In this document: positions 11,962 to 25,735 of the stretch, piece by piece
Layout of the letters: each line of letters opens with the position of its first letter
How positions within the stretch are numbered: position 1 is the stretch's first letter
Source: Heliopora coerulea
Taxonomy: Eukaryota; Cnidaria; Anthozoa; Scleralcyonacea; Helioporidae
DNA length: 64,000 nucleotides
Direction: 5' to 3'
Assembly (NCBI GenBank): GCA_030142905.1
Contig: JASJOG010000015.1
Span: 1,121,001-1,185,000, forward strand
Made by a program: the position numbers and the translations under genes
Notes under the pieces: model-generated
What the model was told of the DNA's origin: nothing
Databases searched by the model: none
The model's input: only the letters and a program-made list of their open reading frames with translations

Positions 11962-14900
11962 CTACTGCACTGTAAGTCTTCCTTTCTGGCTCCGATTTGT
12001 GAAGTTATTGTTTCTTGTGCACATATAGTAATAGGACCCCTTCTTCATCTTCAGCACGGCTCCATAAAATGACGGTTTAGCGTTGTTCAGTTGAGTTTGC
12101 AAGTTATTTTTACCTCTTTCAAAAACACCAGATGTTTTGTGGAAACCTGCTGATGCCATGCTAACCTCCAAGTCTGCAGTGGTTTTGATGGCATCATCAC
12201 TTGCCACTACGATTTCCGCATTATTAAACATATCAGACAAGTCTGTTCGTCCGTTGGGAAAACTCAATGATGGATCGCTCATTTGCACGATATTACTTCT
12301 GTCTGTTCCTAGAGAAGAGGCAACAGAATTGATGAGAATTTATTATATGGCTAAATATTTTATGCTGGAGTGTGTACTGAACGATGGCAACTGGTTAGTC
12401 AATTCTGGTGGTCATTTCTGTCTTGTTAGTGCTGATGCAAATGGTGCTGTCCTTTACGAAAATTCCGCACAATTTCATGAGTGATTTCATGTGATCACCC
12501 GATTACACGAAAAGAGATTCAATCTGTTTCAATCTCGTATGCGGAAATTGTTCGCATGTGGTTTTTGCGTGGTTGGTTTTATGGGCTTTAATGCTGATGG
12601 TGATGATAATAGTGTTTGTATTCTGGTTGTAGTTGATGGGGATGCTAAGTAGAGGTTATATACCGTGACCGAGGAGGAGTTTAAGCGATATATTAGCCAT
12701 AGGGCGAATATGGTTGTGGGGAATCATGGAAGTTTCAAAAACAAATATTGTTGGATATAGTGTTTACTGGAGGAATAAATGCTGAGGGTTTGTTTGCATG
12801 TGTTGATGGATCATATCTGTTTACGTTTTAAGTCGTTTTTAATAACATTTGCCAGGTTGAGCGTTTTTGATAGTTTTAATAATATTTGCCAGGTTGAGCG
12901 ATCTAATACGTTTACATGTTGATAACTAGGTATCATCCTCATGAATAATTTTCTTTACGGGTTGATAAGTAGATATCAACCTCCTGAATAAATTTATGAG
13001 GTTGACAAATTATTGATGAACTTCCTGAGAACAAAAATGGCTGGGCCAATGGTCATATAATGTCGGTAATAATGTTGATGTAAGTAGAGATCTCTGTAGT
13101 AGAATTGGTGCTCGGGTTGTTCGTCTTCGTGCTGGTGTAATCGATAAATTGCGACTTTTCTGGTGTTGGGTTCGATTCTGATGGTTGAAACAAAGTACAG
13201 TTTCAAGCAGTTATGCTCAGTTAAAGCACATTCTCACCTGCGGTGCCTTCTCCAGCGTTATTTCTAGGATTGGTGTTACTTCCTGAAACAAACATTAAAT
13301 CTGTTAAAAAAAGAACTCGGCCTTTTTCAACATTTTCATCTTGAGATATATATTTTGGAAATGTGGGAGCTTGGAGATATCTTGAATTATAGTTGAACGT
13401 TCGTCAAGCTCTATCCTCAGAAAAACGATTGTTGAGCCCCAGACGGGGATGGAACCCGAAACCTTCTGATGAGCGGTAAGACGCTCATGTTAGGAGACAA
13501 AAACGGAGTAGTTAACAGGCTTCTTCATTGGCGTATCTAGATGGGGCCACGGGGTTCGTGCGCTCCTCCCCGTTCAGTACGACGAACTTACTCATAGTGG
13601 TAATAGTAACTAAAAATTATGTGAGCCATTTTGTATCCAATGACTTTTGGTGGTTACCAAACAAAATTCGATTTAGAAATTTGATACACAAATTCGCGTT
13701 GGTATGATTATATACTATTATTTGAATGTCAAACACCTTCAGTAAGAATTATACTTGCGAGACTAGCATTGTACAATAATAGCAAATTTTTTTGCGGAAT
13801 AAATTAATTTGGCGGGAAAATTTCCGGGTTGATTTGAGGAGAGACAGACCAGACTCAGGTACGCTTTAAAAAAGATTTACAATAAACTAATAAAAATGTA
13901 GTTAAATCTTCTCAACAATAATTTTAAGCAGAATACTAGATGAATTAATACAAGAAAACACGAAGTAATAGGTAAAAACAAGCGAGCTAATAAACCTAAA
14001 CCGCTGACCCAAAAACGAAAAAAATTAAAAGCGATGAAAGAAGGAGCCAAAAATCATATGATAAATTCCTTGTTAACTTCGTTTGTTCGGTCTGCATGGG
14101 AAAGTGTTTGCCGTTGGTTTTATGCGCACAGACCTCGCTTCTTCGTCGCTCGGTCTGTAGGAAAACCTCAGGCAAATACTTTCCCGTACAGACCTCACAC
14201 TCGGTTAATAAGTAATCAATATCGAATGCTACAATGCAACTGTTTTACAAATATATAAAAAACCAGTGAACAATCATACTAGTTCCATTGTAACTGACAA
14301 AAAAGATGTAAAGGGGTAGTGAGAGGCACGAGTTTTTAAAGGAAGACGACACGCTTTCTTACCGGTCCATTGCAAATGAATGCAGTCATCCTCCGAGATA
14401 TTTAAACGCTTAGGGATAAAGTCATACTCCACTGCAGGATAAACCTGAACGATGTTTCCTCTCTTTCCACGGACATTCAGATTGTGCAGTGTGCAATCGT
14501 TGCTTATCCCAGTCCCTGCTCTACTTCTTAATTTGAACAAGTGTGATCGGTCTTGAAATGTTCTTCCAAACTGTGCTGTATTTATGGCAAGTTGTAATGG
14601 AAGTTTGTCGTCGAACATTTTAACTACCGGGTCGTTTTTAATTTCCGATCTGAAATGGTTAAAGGTTAATTAATCTACTCTAAAACTGGTTATACGTTTC
14701 TTGTTATTCATTAAAATTTTAATGGTTTTGAAGAAATGTACTTAATTTAAGACACTGGCAATTGTAAAGTTCATTCTTGATCATATCAGTGTTCTTAGCA
14801 CATATTTTACTGAATTCTGACTCAGTCTATCTACAGCTGAGTGTAAACTACTGACTAGACGATGAACGTTTTGCACTAAATCTTAATAATTATGACAAAA

Positions 14901-17900
14901 AACTAAATTGAACTCGATAACAGCAAAACCCTATAAAAATGTGTATTTTATTGGATTGGTTACACTCCTTGTTATACCAAGTTGAATTCCATTTTAGTGT
15001 TCGTGTCTCAACCTCAAGTTACCGTCGATGATAAGAAGATGTTATTGGAAATTAGCAGACGTAAGCATTACAACTGTTTTGAAAATTGTGAGTTGATCTA
15101 AACCGTATTTGACGTTACAGTGACTATGTAATGTGTACATGTACTTATATAAGTATTGGATGCTGCATATGCATGCATTCGTATAAAACGTATGTGAATA
15201 CGTATAAAAAGCGAAAAGCTTGGTGGGTGACCAAAGTCCACCAATTTTATCGCGTTTTGTAAAGCACATAAATGGTTGTATTCAAAATACATTATTTATC
15301 TAACTAAACGAAATTTATGCAAGCATTCCTACTTACTGTGGGTCGTTCGTGGAGATGTTGTACCTACAATATGACATGATAAGATGATTAACATTCAAGG
15401 CAGAAATTCATTTTGCTTCCAACAATTGTATGGTTTCGGAGGAGAACATCTGGAGTTGATTTCAGTATAATGCTCGCACTACACGAACACGTAAAGAATC
15501 ACATGTCAATCAACAATTAGTACCTGATTCGAAGTACGCATCTTTGCGTTTTTCCTGATGGGAAGTATGGAAGAGACCACTGATAACGCAACGGGACGAC
15601 ACCTTCTACGTTACCAAGGTGATTAGAGCGTGAATACGGAGCTTCGTAGCATTTTGGAGAAGATAGAGGGACTAAGCATTGTTTCCAAGCTTCTTTGTTG
15701 GAAGGAAGCTTATCGATGTCTTCCGAGCGGTAAGGTATGGCCCAGCTAAACCCTGCCGCCTTACATCTTTGCTCTGTGTTATATTGAGGCAATTTTTCCA
15801 AATAGTTACTAAACTCGACCCACTCTCCTCCTGCTTTTTTGCATTCCTCTGGGTTGTTGTGACTTGAAGCGTGCCTCCAGCCATCGTTAGGATTTGAATA
15901 TCGCTCCATACATTCCCCTTGAAATAAGCATGTCAATGAGCAATATAAAATTAGGTGTATTAGCTGTAGACCACTTTTGAATTTAGAAGTACGTTGGCAG
16001 AAATTTCTCCAGAGGAGTTGAGAGGTTTGTGTTAGCAGTGGAAGGTTGAACTCCCAAACTCCACGTTCGCAACTCCACTGACGTCGAGTTATAACTTTGT
16101 TAATTCCTAACATTTGGCTCAGATCGAAGTATGAATTATGTTGGCTTACAGCTTGTTTTTGATGGTAATCCCTATCGTTCATGTTCAAGATCACTCGCAA
16201 AACTCAAGTTTCCAAAACCAAAAATGCAACTCCCAACCAAAGCTTCATTCTCATTTGCACCTGAAGCTTCAAAGTGGCAAGTTTAACGTCCGGTCAGACG
16301 ATGGTCATTTAAGGCCCGTGGGAGCTTCAATCTATGAACATCAATTGATGAGTCCATATCTTGAAAATATTTACAAGACTAGAAATATAGTTGTGAAGCT
16401 GTAGAATCTCTAATTTTTTGTTTATATGTGAATTACGTTTTACTCCCAGATTTAGATTTTCAACTGTAATCTTAATCCGTTGTCCATATCTTTAACTCCC
16501 CAGAACTAAAGAAGAGATCCACGCCCAAAACGACCTATCAACTACTCGCGACGCCCATCCAAAGTTGCCCTTGTTATCACGAGCTAACGTTGGATACCAA
16601 CATTTAAATTCCAATAAATTAGTTACATGATCAACATGCCAAATACCTTTAGGTTTAACATTAAAACTCTCCCGCTGGTAGAAAGAGCAATCTTTTTTTT
16701 TGTTGGCCAACACTGCAATATCGATCCAGTCTGTGGGATGCCAGTAAGGGTAATAATCACGCTCTTCAGCACATTCATAACCGTAGCGATTTCCATTTGG
16801 ATTCTGTCTTGTGTATTTACTTGAACCGCCGCGCAGCTTTTGGTCAGCGGTGAACAAACCTAGGAATTCAATATGATTGCCAGCGCCATATTGCTCGTCA
16901 AGACACGAAATGTACTTCGAGGGTCCAGTCCCATAATCAGGTATGTTCACTGCATATTATGCATCTTTCCTTCTATATTCTGCTACTTTATTCTTTATTT
17001 ACAATACTTTACATGCAGTCTTGTTCAGTTAAACACTGCATACTCAATAGTCCTGGCCAACGTGTGCCCATTTTGGCCTCAAACCAAATGCATACGTGTA
17101 TTACCCCATTCTTGATCAATTCCATACAAAACCTTTTGCCTAACATATAAACCACAGTGTCGGTCCAATTACCTACTCTGAAAAATAATGAAACTGAAGG
17201 TAATACGTCTGTGCATGGAGCAAACGCAATGCTGATATTTTACGGTTATATTATGGCTGTGTAAAAAGTATCAGGTTTCTTTTGTTTTGTTTTTGAGTCG
17301 CACGTTTGAAATCATGGGGAAATGTCTGATGATAAAGTGATTGCGGCTAGCTTGCTAACATGCACTACGATCTCGAATCTTTAGCATGTTACCTGTAGCT
17401 TTTATAGGTCTGAAATCATGGTAGCGTTTTTTTAAATAAAATGAAATCCTTTTATTTGAAGAGAAACTCGTTACAACCTTTTGGAGAAGGATATCAAAGG
17501 TTGTCCTAGAGCAAAGTAGACATTAAAATATCTTCAGAAATTGCCGATGAAAAACGGCCAGCCTTGTAGCCACCCATGCAAAGACAATCTGGAAACAGAG
17601 AGACAAATGGAATTGTCTCTTCTTCTGAGGATCAAAGAGAGTATCGGCTTTAAAAATAAAGAATATTGGCAAATTTTGAGGATTTCAGAGGTTCTTCGTT
17701 CTCGGCTACGCCATGTGTTCCTCCATTATTCCGATTAAAATGACGTCATTCGTGCTTCTATCACAGCACGAAGACACTCGAGCAATTTTCTGTTTGTTAA
17801 GTAAACGGCCCCGTAAAAACATACAGCCAAGCATAATGAAGGGCTGGCGATTTTAAGTAATATTTCAAGGACGAGTTGATGTTCTTCCTTCGACTTCGAA

Positions 17901-20900
17901 ATGCAGAGAAACGAGTTTAAAGACGATGCAAAGCCGGCTTTTTTTAACGAGTTTCGAGGTATTTACAGATCAGAGGAAGAACACTAAACGAGTGTTTGAA
18001 ATTACTTCTCAAACGAATCAGTATTTTAGGCGAAAATCCAGCCGAAAGTTGGCAAAATTCAGCAGTGATCTTCCTCCGATTTCTAACTACTGATTAATTG
18101 TATATTTCTTTTGTTTTTGCTTTATGAATTATTAATGAGATTGAGAAGCAAATTTAAACAATTATAGAATGATGATCATGATCATAATCAAAATAATAAT
18201 CAAAATAATAATTGTAACAATTGTAATGATAATAATATAATAATAATATAATAATAACAACGTAATAATAATAATATAATGATAATATAATAATAATATA
18301 ATAATATGATAATATGATAATAATATGATAATAATATGATAATATAATAATATTATACTAATAATATAATAATAATAATAATAAAAAGTAAAACGGGTTC
18401 TATTAAACATGTTTGAATGTTCAGTAGACATTTTGGGTTTAATTAAAAAGGTTAAAACTGCTTCGTATTAGAATAACGTCCTTATGACTTACCTCCATTT
18501 CGCTTTCTTCTGGCGCATTTGTCATACCACTCCCAAGGCTCATTGAGAACTCTGTCGTCTTTCACAGCACTATTTTTTTTGGAAGTTTTTTCCCGTTTTG
18601 AATTTATTTTAGCACTGCCACGATAGTCTTGTGTTCGTTCGGTCGCACCTGGAATCCAAATGTCCATTGTGGAAGTAAGACATGGATTCATCCTTAGATC
18701 ATCTTCGAGGCCGGCAGAAGAGGTCCAGCAGGCCCGACAGCCACCGGACCAATATTTTGGTGAATTAATAAATACAAATTTTGTTTGTTGCAGTAGATCT
18801 GTCTAAAATTTTGTTTATATACACCAACAAGCTTACCATAATCATTCAATGTCTTAATTTCGCCAAACCTTTAGTTTTTCCATACCCCTAAGCCACTCGA
18901 TACATTCCGGTGAACTCCGAGCCATTTTCGGAAAAGCATGGCATTTTATTAACCGCTGACCAAAAGGCTTGTCAATGGTTATGCAAGCCCACCCTCCCAA
19001 GATCCTGGCCTTTAGAGCAATATGCCGGGACAATGAAAAATAGCTTGCGCCGACCCTGTTCTTAAAGTCTAATGCGAATCGACAAAGTACTTTACAAACC
19101 TCCACATCAGGTAAATTGATGTCGTGATCGTAAAATGAATAGTACTTACAAAAAAACTCGTCAAGAACAATGATGAATGTATTTATAGATAGGATATTCA
19201 TTTATATGTATATATAGATATAAAGATACTGTAGCAAGCGAGAAGCCGGGCGGAAATCGTAGTTTTCGGATAAGAATGAGTGTCCATCACAAGACGCGGA
19301 ATAAAACCATGATAAAGATAGAAATAAAGTTTTATTAGGTGCACTAACATTTCGTCACCTGACGATATATAGATATATATTTATCCATATATCCGTCTGT
19401 CTATCTATCTACCTGTCTGTCTTTCTTGTCTATCTTTGTATATATACACGTATACGTATATGTATAGTAATATATATATGTATATATAGCACAAAACACA
19501 ATCCGAAAACAAAATAAAGGCGAAATATCACCACTAAACCTTGTCGTCTTTTTCTAATCCGAATATTGGATTTCACGCGATGTTTGTTTTCGGATCGTGT
19601 TTTGCTTTATATTTCTTAAAATTGTTGGCTGGTCATGGTTCTTGCACATAATCATATGTAGTGGAGCCTCACTGATGAAATGAGACTTACCATTTCGTTT
19701 CTTGTCCTTTCTGTCATCGCCCGGCGATATATCTGGCTGACACATGTACTGTAGTACTATGTTGCAGTTCAGGTCTCCGTCCCCACATCCGTGCTGATTA
19801 GTCCATTCTATGTGCAAAATTGACTTACCACTCGTTGGTCCACTCATAAAGTATAACTGTGACAAAAGTTTGATAACAAAATTACTGGGTTATCACACAC
19901 GCATAGCTTAGCCACTGAGCATGTTTTGCGATGGAATTGGGGAAAGTAAACAGAAAAATCTCGTGTTATTGTTTGTAATTGTATTGTTTGTATACGAACT
20001 GGCTGGTTAAATTATTTGCCAACTATTTAATCAACCATACGACTGACCAAACAAACCAACCCACCAAACAGCGCATGAACGAACGAATCAATCCGCCTAC
20101 TATCCATCTATCTAACCAACCAACCAACCAACCAACCAACCAACCAACCAACCAACCGACCTACCGACCTAACTAACCAACCGACCGACCTAACCAACCG
20201 ACCGACCGACCGACCGACCGACCGACCGACCGACTGACCTAACCAACCAACCAACCAACCAACCAACCAACCAACCAACCAACCAACCTACCTACCTACC
20301 TACCTACCAACCAACCAACCAACCAACCAACCAACCAACCAACCTACCGACCAACCAACCTAACCAACCAACCAACCTACCGACCAACCAACCTACCGAC
20401 CAACCAACCTAACCAACCAACCAACCTAACCAACCAACCAACCAACCAACCAACCGACCGACCGACCAACCGACTGAACGACCAACCATCCCGCCAAAGA
20501 GTTAACCAATCAATAAAAGACCTACTATAACCAACCAATCAACGAATCTGCCAAACTAATAACCGGACAACTAACCAAAGAGTCAATGCCCATATGAAAT
20601 AAATGAATTAAGTAAATGAATGGATGAATGAATGAATGAATAAATGAATGAATGAGTGAGTGAGTGAGTGAGTGGATGAGTGATTGAGGTCGGTAGTGAG
20701 TGAGTAAGTGAGCGAATGAATGGATGAATGAATGGATGAATGAATGAATGGATGAATGAATGAATGGATGAATGAATGAATGGATGAATGAATGAATGGA
20801 TGAATGGGTGGGTGAATGAATGGATGAATGATTGAATGGTTGAATGAATGAATGAATGAAGACAAACTTTCTTACCATGTTATACTGGTCTGATTGACTT

Positions 20901-22313
20901 CTTGCGATTCCTACAGTGTTTTCTCCAACGTTATATCCTCCTCTATTATTGTTCTAGGCATGATAACAAAAAAAAATACAGTTCAACACCCTATACTTGC
21001 CCAATATAGCTTTTTGTGTCGGCCAAGTTTCAGTTCTTCCAAGCTGCATTACACGGCAACATTAACCTTGAAACAATTTATTTGTTGGTGTGGAATATTT
21101 CTTAGTACTTTCTCTAACCGCCTGTGATAAACCGTATTGATAAAATTAATATTTTATGAACATAATGCGGCATTTTTCCCTATTATTATTCAAGCCATCA
21201 TTGGCCAAAAAGAAGGCGGACAACCCGCACGAACGACAGACCTTTTATGCACACCTTGTTTCTGGTAATAAATACCTTTCTCTGAGTTTTCGGAAGTTAG
21301 AATTAGAAAGGTTTGTGTCGCACTAGCTGTAATGCTTTATCGCCTCATTAATTAGTCTTTCCCTCCCTTTACAGTAGTATCCAAATATAATCACGTCGGT
21401 CAAAAGTCTGTGCACACCACCTTTCACCTAAGAATGACGGTGGATAGCATTTACGACACTTGTTCGAGTGAAACTCGGTTTAAGGTGTACTTTTGTGGAA
21501 AAATATTCTGCTTGTTTGTTGATTTAATGTTTTCCCCTCCTTTCAAACTCTTTGCAATTCTCGAACTCGTTAATAGGACGTAAGGCAAAAAGGTAAAAAA
21601 TACGTATATAATCAATACGTAGAAACTGAAAATTTTAAAGAGATGATATCGACCTGTAAACTCAATTCAAAAATCTGGTTGGTCTTTAACTAAATACCCT
21701 GTTTTCTGCTCTTTCTTTTGTTTTTGTGGCTTGTACACAAGGCCAATCGTCTTATATCCTTTGTAAAAGAATTATGACGACGGGTACCTCATAAAATTTA
21801 ACAATGAGTGGAAATACTGGGGGGAAAAAACAAGACTTAAAAACACAACAGTATTTCATCATAATAAATACCCTGTCTCTACCATACAGCTCTGTCTGCT
21901 GAATGAAAATGTTCGAAGTTCCCCCGAATAAAGTCCTAAAGCCGCATCTTGATAACAAAAGGGTTAATCGAGAGGAGATTTAACCCCGTTACTATCAAAT
22001 GCCTCCTTTGGCTGAATAAAGTCGTCTGACGTTAACCTAAATAACATAACCTAAAGGTGAGCGTTAGTCGTGAAAGGATTGAAATAATACAGAAAACTAC
22101 GAAGACGTACATCATACTTTTACCCAGACTCATTATCATGTGTTTATCCCAGCTTACCTGTGAATCGAAAACTCGGTTCGCATTTGTCCGGTCTTGATTT
22201 CTGCCATTCAGTCGATTATTCGAACCTCTTGGGTTGTGTAAATAAACATCAGATTGGACATTTTGTATCAGTGCTACGGAACAAGCGAAAACCAGCAAGC
22301 ACCTAAGTCTCAT
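11962..22313 (-). CDS. DD3-3: DD3-3-like secreted protein, copy B (complete, 10 exons, 622 aa)
   Basis: Exons on the minus strand: 22313-22158, 20953-20876, 19856-19691, 18648-18493, 16859-16647, 15917-15524, 15363-15337, 14649-14363, 13282-13238 and 12308-11962. They sum to 1869 nt in one frame. The ATG at 22313 starts a signal peptide ([20 protein letters not shown]) followed by [16 protein letters not shown]. Landmarks in order are [11 protein letters not shown] (about residue 53), [20 protein letters not shown] (about 88), EPWEWYDKC (about 170), [18 protein letters not shown] (about 207), RSNHLGN (about 360), [20 protein letters not shown] (about 440) and a C-terminal [14 protein letters not shown]. 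The 27-nt exon at 15363-15337 has no counterpart intron in copy C, where that sequence is fused to the preceding exon. The product is presumably secreted or extracellular. DD3-3 proteins have no established activity. The junctions are my reading of the sequence and need transcript support. Confidence 0.85.
12838..12906. repeat. Short tandem duplication
   Basis: TAATAACATTTGCCAGGTTG and TAATAATATTTGCCAGGTTG occur as two near-identical adjacent units (period about 37-38 bp) in intron 9 of DD3-3 copy B. Confidence 0.6.
18163..18392. repeat. (AAT/ATAATG)n microsatellite
   Basis: About 230 bp of ATAATAATATG-type repeats in intron 4 of DD3-3 copy B. Confidence 0.9.
20110..20495. repeat. (AACC)n tetranucleotide block with CGAC and CTAC variants
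   Basis: Nearly 390 bp of CCAA repeats with internal blocks of CCGA and CCTA variants, in intron 2 of DD3-3 copy B. Confidence 0.95.
20597..20862. repeat. (GAAT)n tetranucleotide block
   Basis: About 265 bp of TGAA/TGAG/TGGA repeats in the same intron as the AACC block. It ends 14 bp from the splice donor of exon 2 (20876). Confidence 0.95.
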
Positions 22314-25300
22314 TTTTGACAGTCTTGAGGACTCTTTTGCCTTGCAACGGACTTCCGACCGCTTCCAACTAAAATGAACAATTTATTTAGGTCATTGAAA
22401 TGGCTGGAATCCCTGGGCTAATGAGCTTGTGTGACACACAAAGGTAGTCCCTGTAGCGTCATATCAAGAACAACTGATGACCTGGCAAGGATTTGCATGT
22501 TTATTTACTTGAATGTTCCATTAGTGAAATATCAGGAACGTCCTTTTGTAGGTCCCGGCGGGATACGTTTGCCATTTTTCTTCAACTTCTGTGAAGTCGT
22601 TTCGTTTTAAAAAATATTGAATCCTTTTCTTCACTATAGATTCTGTAGTCCAGCAAGTAAGCTACAGAAAATGTTAGCGAGGGAGGGATTATTTTAGAAC
22701 TTATTCCTGAATAAAAACCTTCAATTTACGTTCTTTGCCAGTGAATTGGTTTTAGTGACTCTAGCATGTTTGGCGTTAAGCAAACGCGTCAGCTAAATTA
22801 TGCTATGACATTCAGTTTCATATTCGTTTTGAATGTCTTACTCGGTCTCAGGTCGACAAATTTGCTCAGGAAATTTTGGCCAATTGATTATACGGCTCGA
22901 CTAGTGATCGAATATTTATGATGCAGCCTACTTGCAATTGTTCTTTGAGCATTTCTACGCAGCTGCATTTGTTTCTGGTGAAAAAGTGAAGTACTTCATT
23001 AGATGAACTCGGCAATGCTTCCTCGCTTTGAAATGTAGAAAAAGAATCGATGACTAAAAAGTGTGTTTCCCAGTTCAAAAAATAAAACTTGATAACATTT
23101 TGACTAACTGGAATTAGTTATCGGCGTGGGTGTCAAACGGCTTTGGAGAACAACGATAAAAATATAATAAAAAGACATGTTTAACATTTGTTAAAGCTCG
23201 TGGGCGATATGTTTCGGTGCATTGCCTGTTGATTAACATACAGACATGAGTCCGTCAAACTTGCTTAATTGTTGTAAGTAAATATCGTAGTGCAATTTGC
23301 CGGTATTTTGCCGAAAATTTTGTCCAAGAAAACGGAGGATTGAAGTGCCATGTGTGTTCCAAATGCTGCCGCCAGTCTGTCTTTTGTTTAATTGTGAAAA
23401 AACAATTTGCTTGTGTATAGCTGTGATCCCTCTTTTTCTTGCTGATAAATTTTGTGTTCTCTTACAAATTAGCTCGGTAGGTATCAGTACGTTGTGTTTT
23501 AATTACATTAATCCTGATAAAGTATGTCAATGCTGTAATAAACATTCTTCTTAGAGTGAGGCCTCCCTGTCGGGTGCAAAACGATCATATTTGGATTTGG
23601 CTTTTTAAACCGGGGGGACAGAGCAGGTAAAGAAAGAATGCTACAGTTGCGTGGGAATGCAAAATATTCAATGTTGAACAATACTGCATGAATATTCCCC
23701 AAAAGTCATCAGTGCCGTGTGATTTCAAATATCGAGAGCTAATTTTATAAACTTCAAAAAAGTCAACGTTAATTTTTGTAGCTGGTTCAATATGGACAAA
23801 ATAGTGCCTTGCTTTAACATGATTTTAACGAACCAACTGTTCAAGTTCCGTTTGAATTTTACACATCATGGTACCTACTTCAAAAGGAAAGCTTTTAATT
23901 CTCCCTTTTTGAAATGCTTAAAAGGTAGACCCTACAACACGTCATTAGGTAGACCCAAGCTGAAATCTACTTCATTGTTATGGGGTCGATATCATGTATG
24001 TAACATTGACAAGTCGGAACAGGTGTGGAGATGCGCTACTCGCTTTTGTTAGGAAGACTAAAGACTAAGATGTATTTAAAAGCATAATACTTTTTTTCAG
24101 TTTTTCAATTTTAACCTAAAATGACTTTTTTGTGATGAAAGTTCAGTAAGGGTCAAGATATCTGGAGATGAAAGGATTATTCCCTTAACCTGACGCCAAG
24201 TAAAAGTTTGCACGTTTGTCGACGAAACAGTTGTGTTCGGTGGCCATTCATACCACTGAATCAAATCAACCACTGTCGTGGGAGGGGATCTTGTTTTTTT
24301 GTCATGATTTTTATCTACAATTCCACATGCCATGATCTTTGTCTAACGATTGTTAACGTGGCAAATGCCTTTGTCTTAGCAGCATCGAAAAAACTTCATG
24401 CAACATTCGTGGGCGAATAGTTTGCAGTAACTGTGCCGAGTAATGAAACAATCCTATACGACAGGTTTACAATCGAAAGGGGAAATCTAATCGTGTATAT
24501 GAACCTTTTATTCTAATTCATGGCTAATATTGGCTAGTCCAATCTTCTGTTTTTTGGATATAAGTCGTTGGTTGGTACTATACCTTTCATTACTCGCCCT
24601 CTCGATTATTATTCGCGGGTAGATCTTATGACATTTAGCTAAGTTGCACTTTGTTGTAATTTTCTATCTGGCTGCTTCTAACAATTCCTCTCAAATCTGG
24701 CGAAACGCAAATATCCTCCAGAAAGCAGCCATCTTGTTTTCAAACAAAGGAACAGAGAAGACTTCTCTGAGCTTGATTCTACCGGAGGCCACATGGCATT
24801 ATCGCTTTCACTGAATTCAACTTTATTCGGTCCGTATCCAACTTTTTAATTTTAGTCTGGCTAACGCAGGGTAGGTTTACTCTAGCTAATGCCAGAGGGT
24901 TTCAATAGTCAAAGGGTGACATCTCGGACTGGAAAGTGCTGGAATAAATACTTGCTAACCGATTGTGAGGTCCACACGGGAAAGTATATGCCTGAGGTGG
25001 TCTTACATATCAAATATTTTTCGTAAAAACTGGACCATTCAGCAGCCAATTAGTCTACCCATATAATAAATATGGATATGGTATTATTTATGGGAAACAC
25101 TATGGAAATTTGGTAACGGTTTACAAGTACCCAAGGTGTTTGCCACAAATATTGCTAGACACGTAAACATTTACTGCTCTTGAGCGTTTTATAAATAGCC
25201 AGTCAAAAATAACTACAACATGGAAATATCGTGCTCTTTTATTATGACCATAAAAACTTCTCTTTGGTAAAGTGGAGTGAATATTTCTCTACATCAGCAG

Positions 25301-25735
25301 AGTAAATGGATAAAAGGTTTCGGCCAATGAATGAACTCAATTTGTAGAGTTTGCATTCTAAAAGTGCTTCCGAAATTTATATCCAAGCTGATATTCGCTA
25401 GATGGCGGCGTTCGCAAGTTACTTCAAAATAGTGAGTCCCGCAAGGTTTCGTGCGAAACTGATTATTTCAAATTGTAATTTACTTTTTGTGAAGTACGAG
25501 AGAAAAGAATGGGATTAATACAGACCTTTGCTTTTATTTGATTCAACATGCAACGTTATTTGATTCAAACTGGAGCGAACAGCTCCTCATTCGTACAAAA
25601 TCCTCATAATTTCTACTGCAAGTAAGTGCAAAAAGTAACATTGTGCTTAGAAATGCATATTCGACTTCCTTATAAGCCGTTTACAATGGACGTTGCCCCG
25701 TAGTGCTTCGAACAAATCTTGGCCTTAGAGATCCT
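22314..25735. other. Intergenic DNA between DD3-3 copies B and C
   Basis: It should contain the promoter and 5' UTR of copy B and the 3' UTR of copy C. No coding frame, RNA gene or clear repeat was recognised. Confidence 0.6.
25533..25538 (-). promoter_or_regulatory. Candidate polyadenylation signal of DD3-3 copy C
   Basis: AATAAA on the minus strand, about 200 nt past the stop codon at 25736. It is the same arrangement as in copy B. Confidence 0.35.

Noticed and set aside
12137..12484. 115-codon plus-strand frame
   Set aside because: Mostly antisense to the last exon of DD3-3 copy B.
20525..20878. His/Ser/Ile-rich frames on the minus strand
   Set aside because: Products of the GAAT repeat block; only the end overlaps the real exon 2 of copy B.
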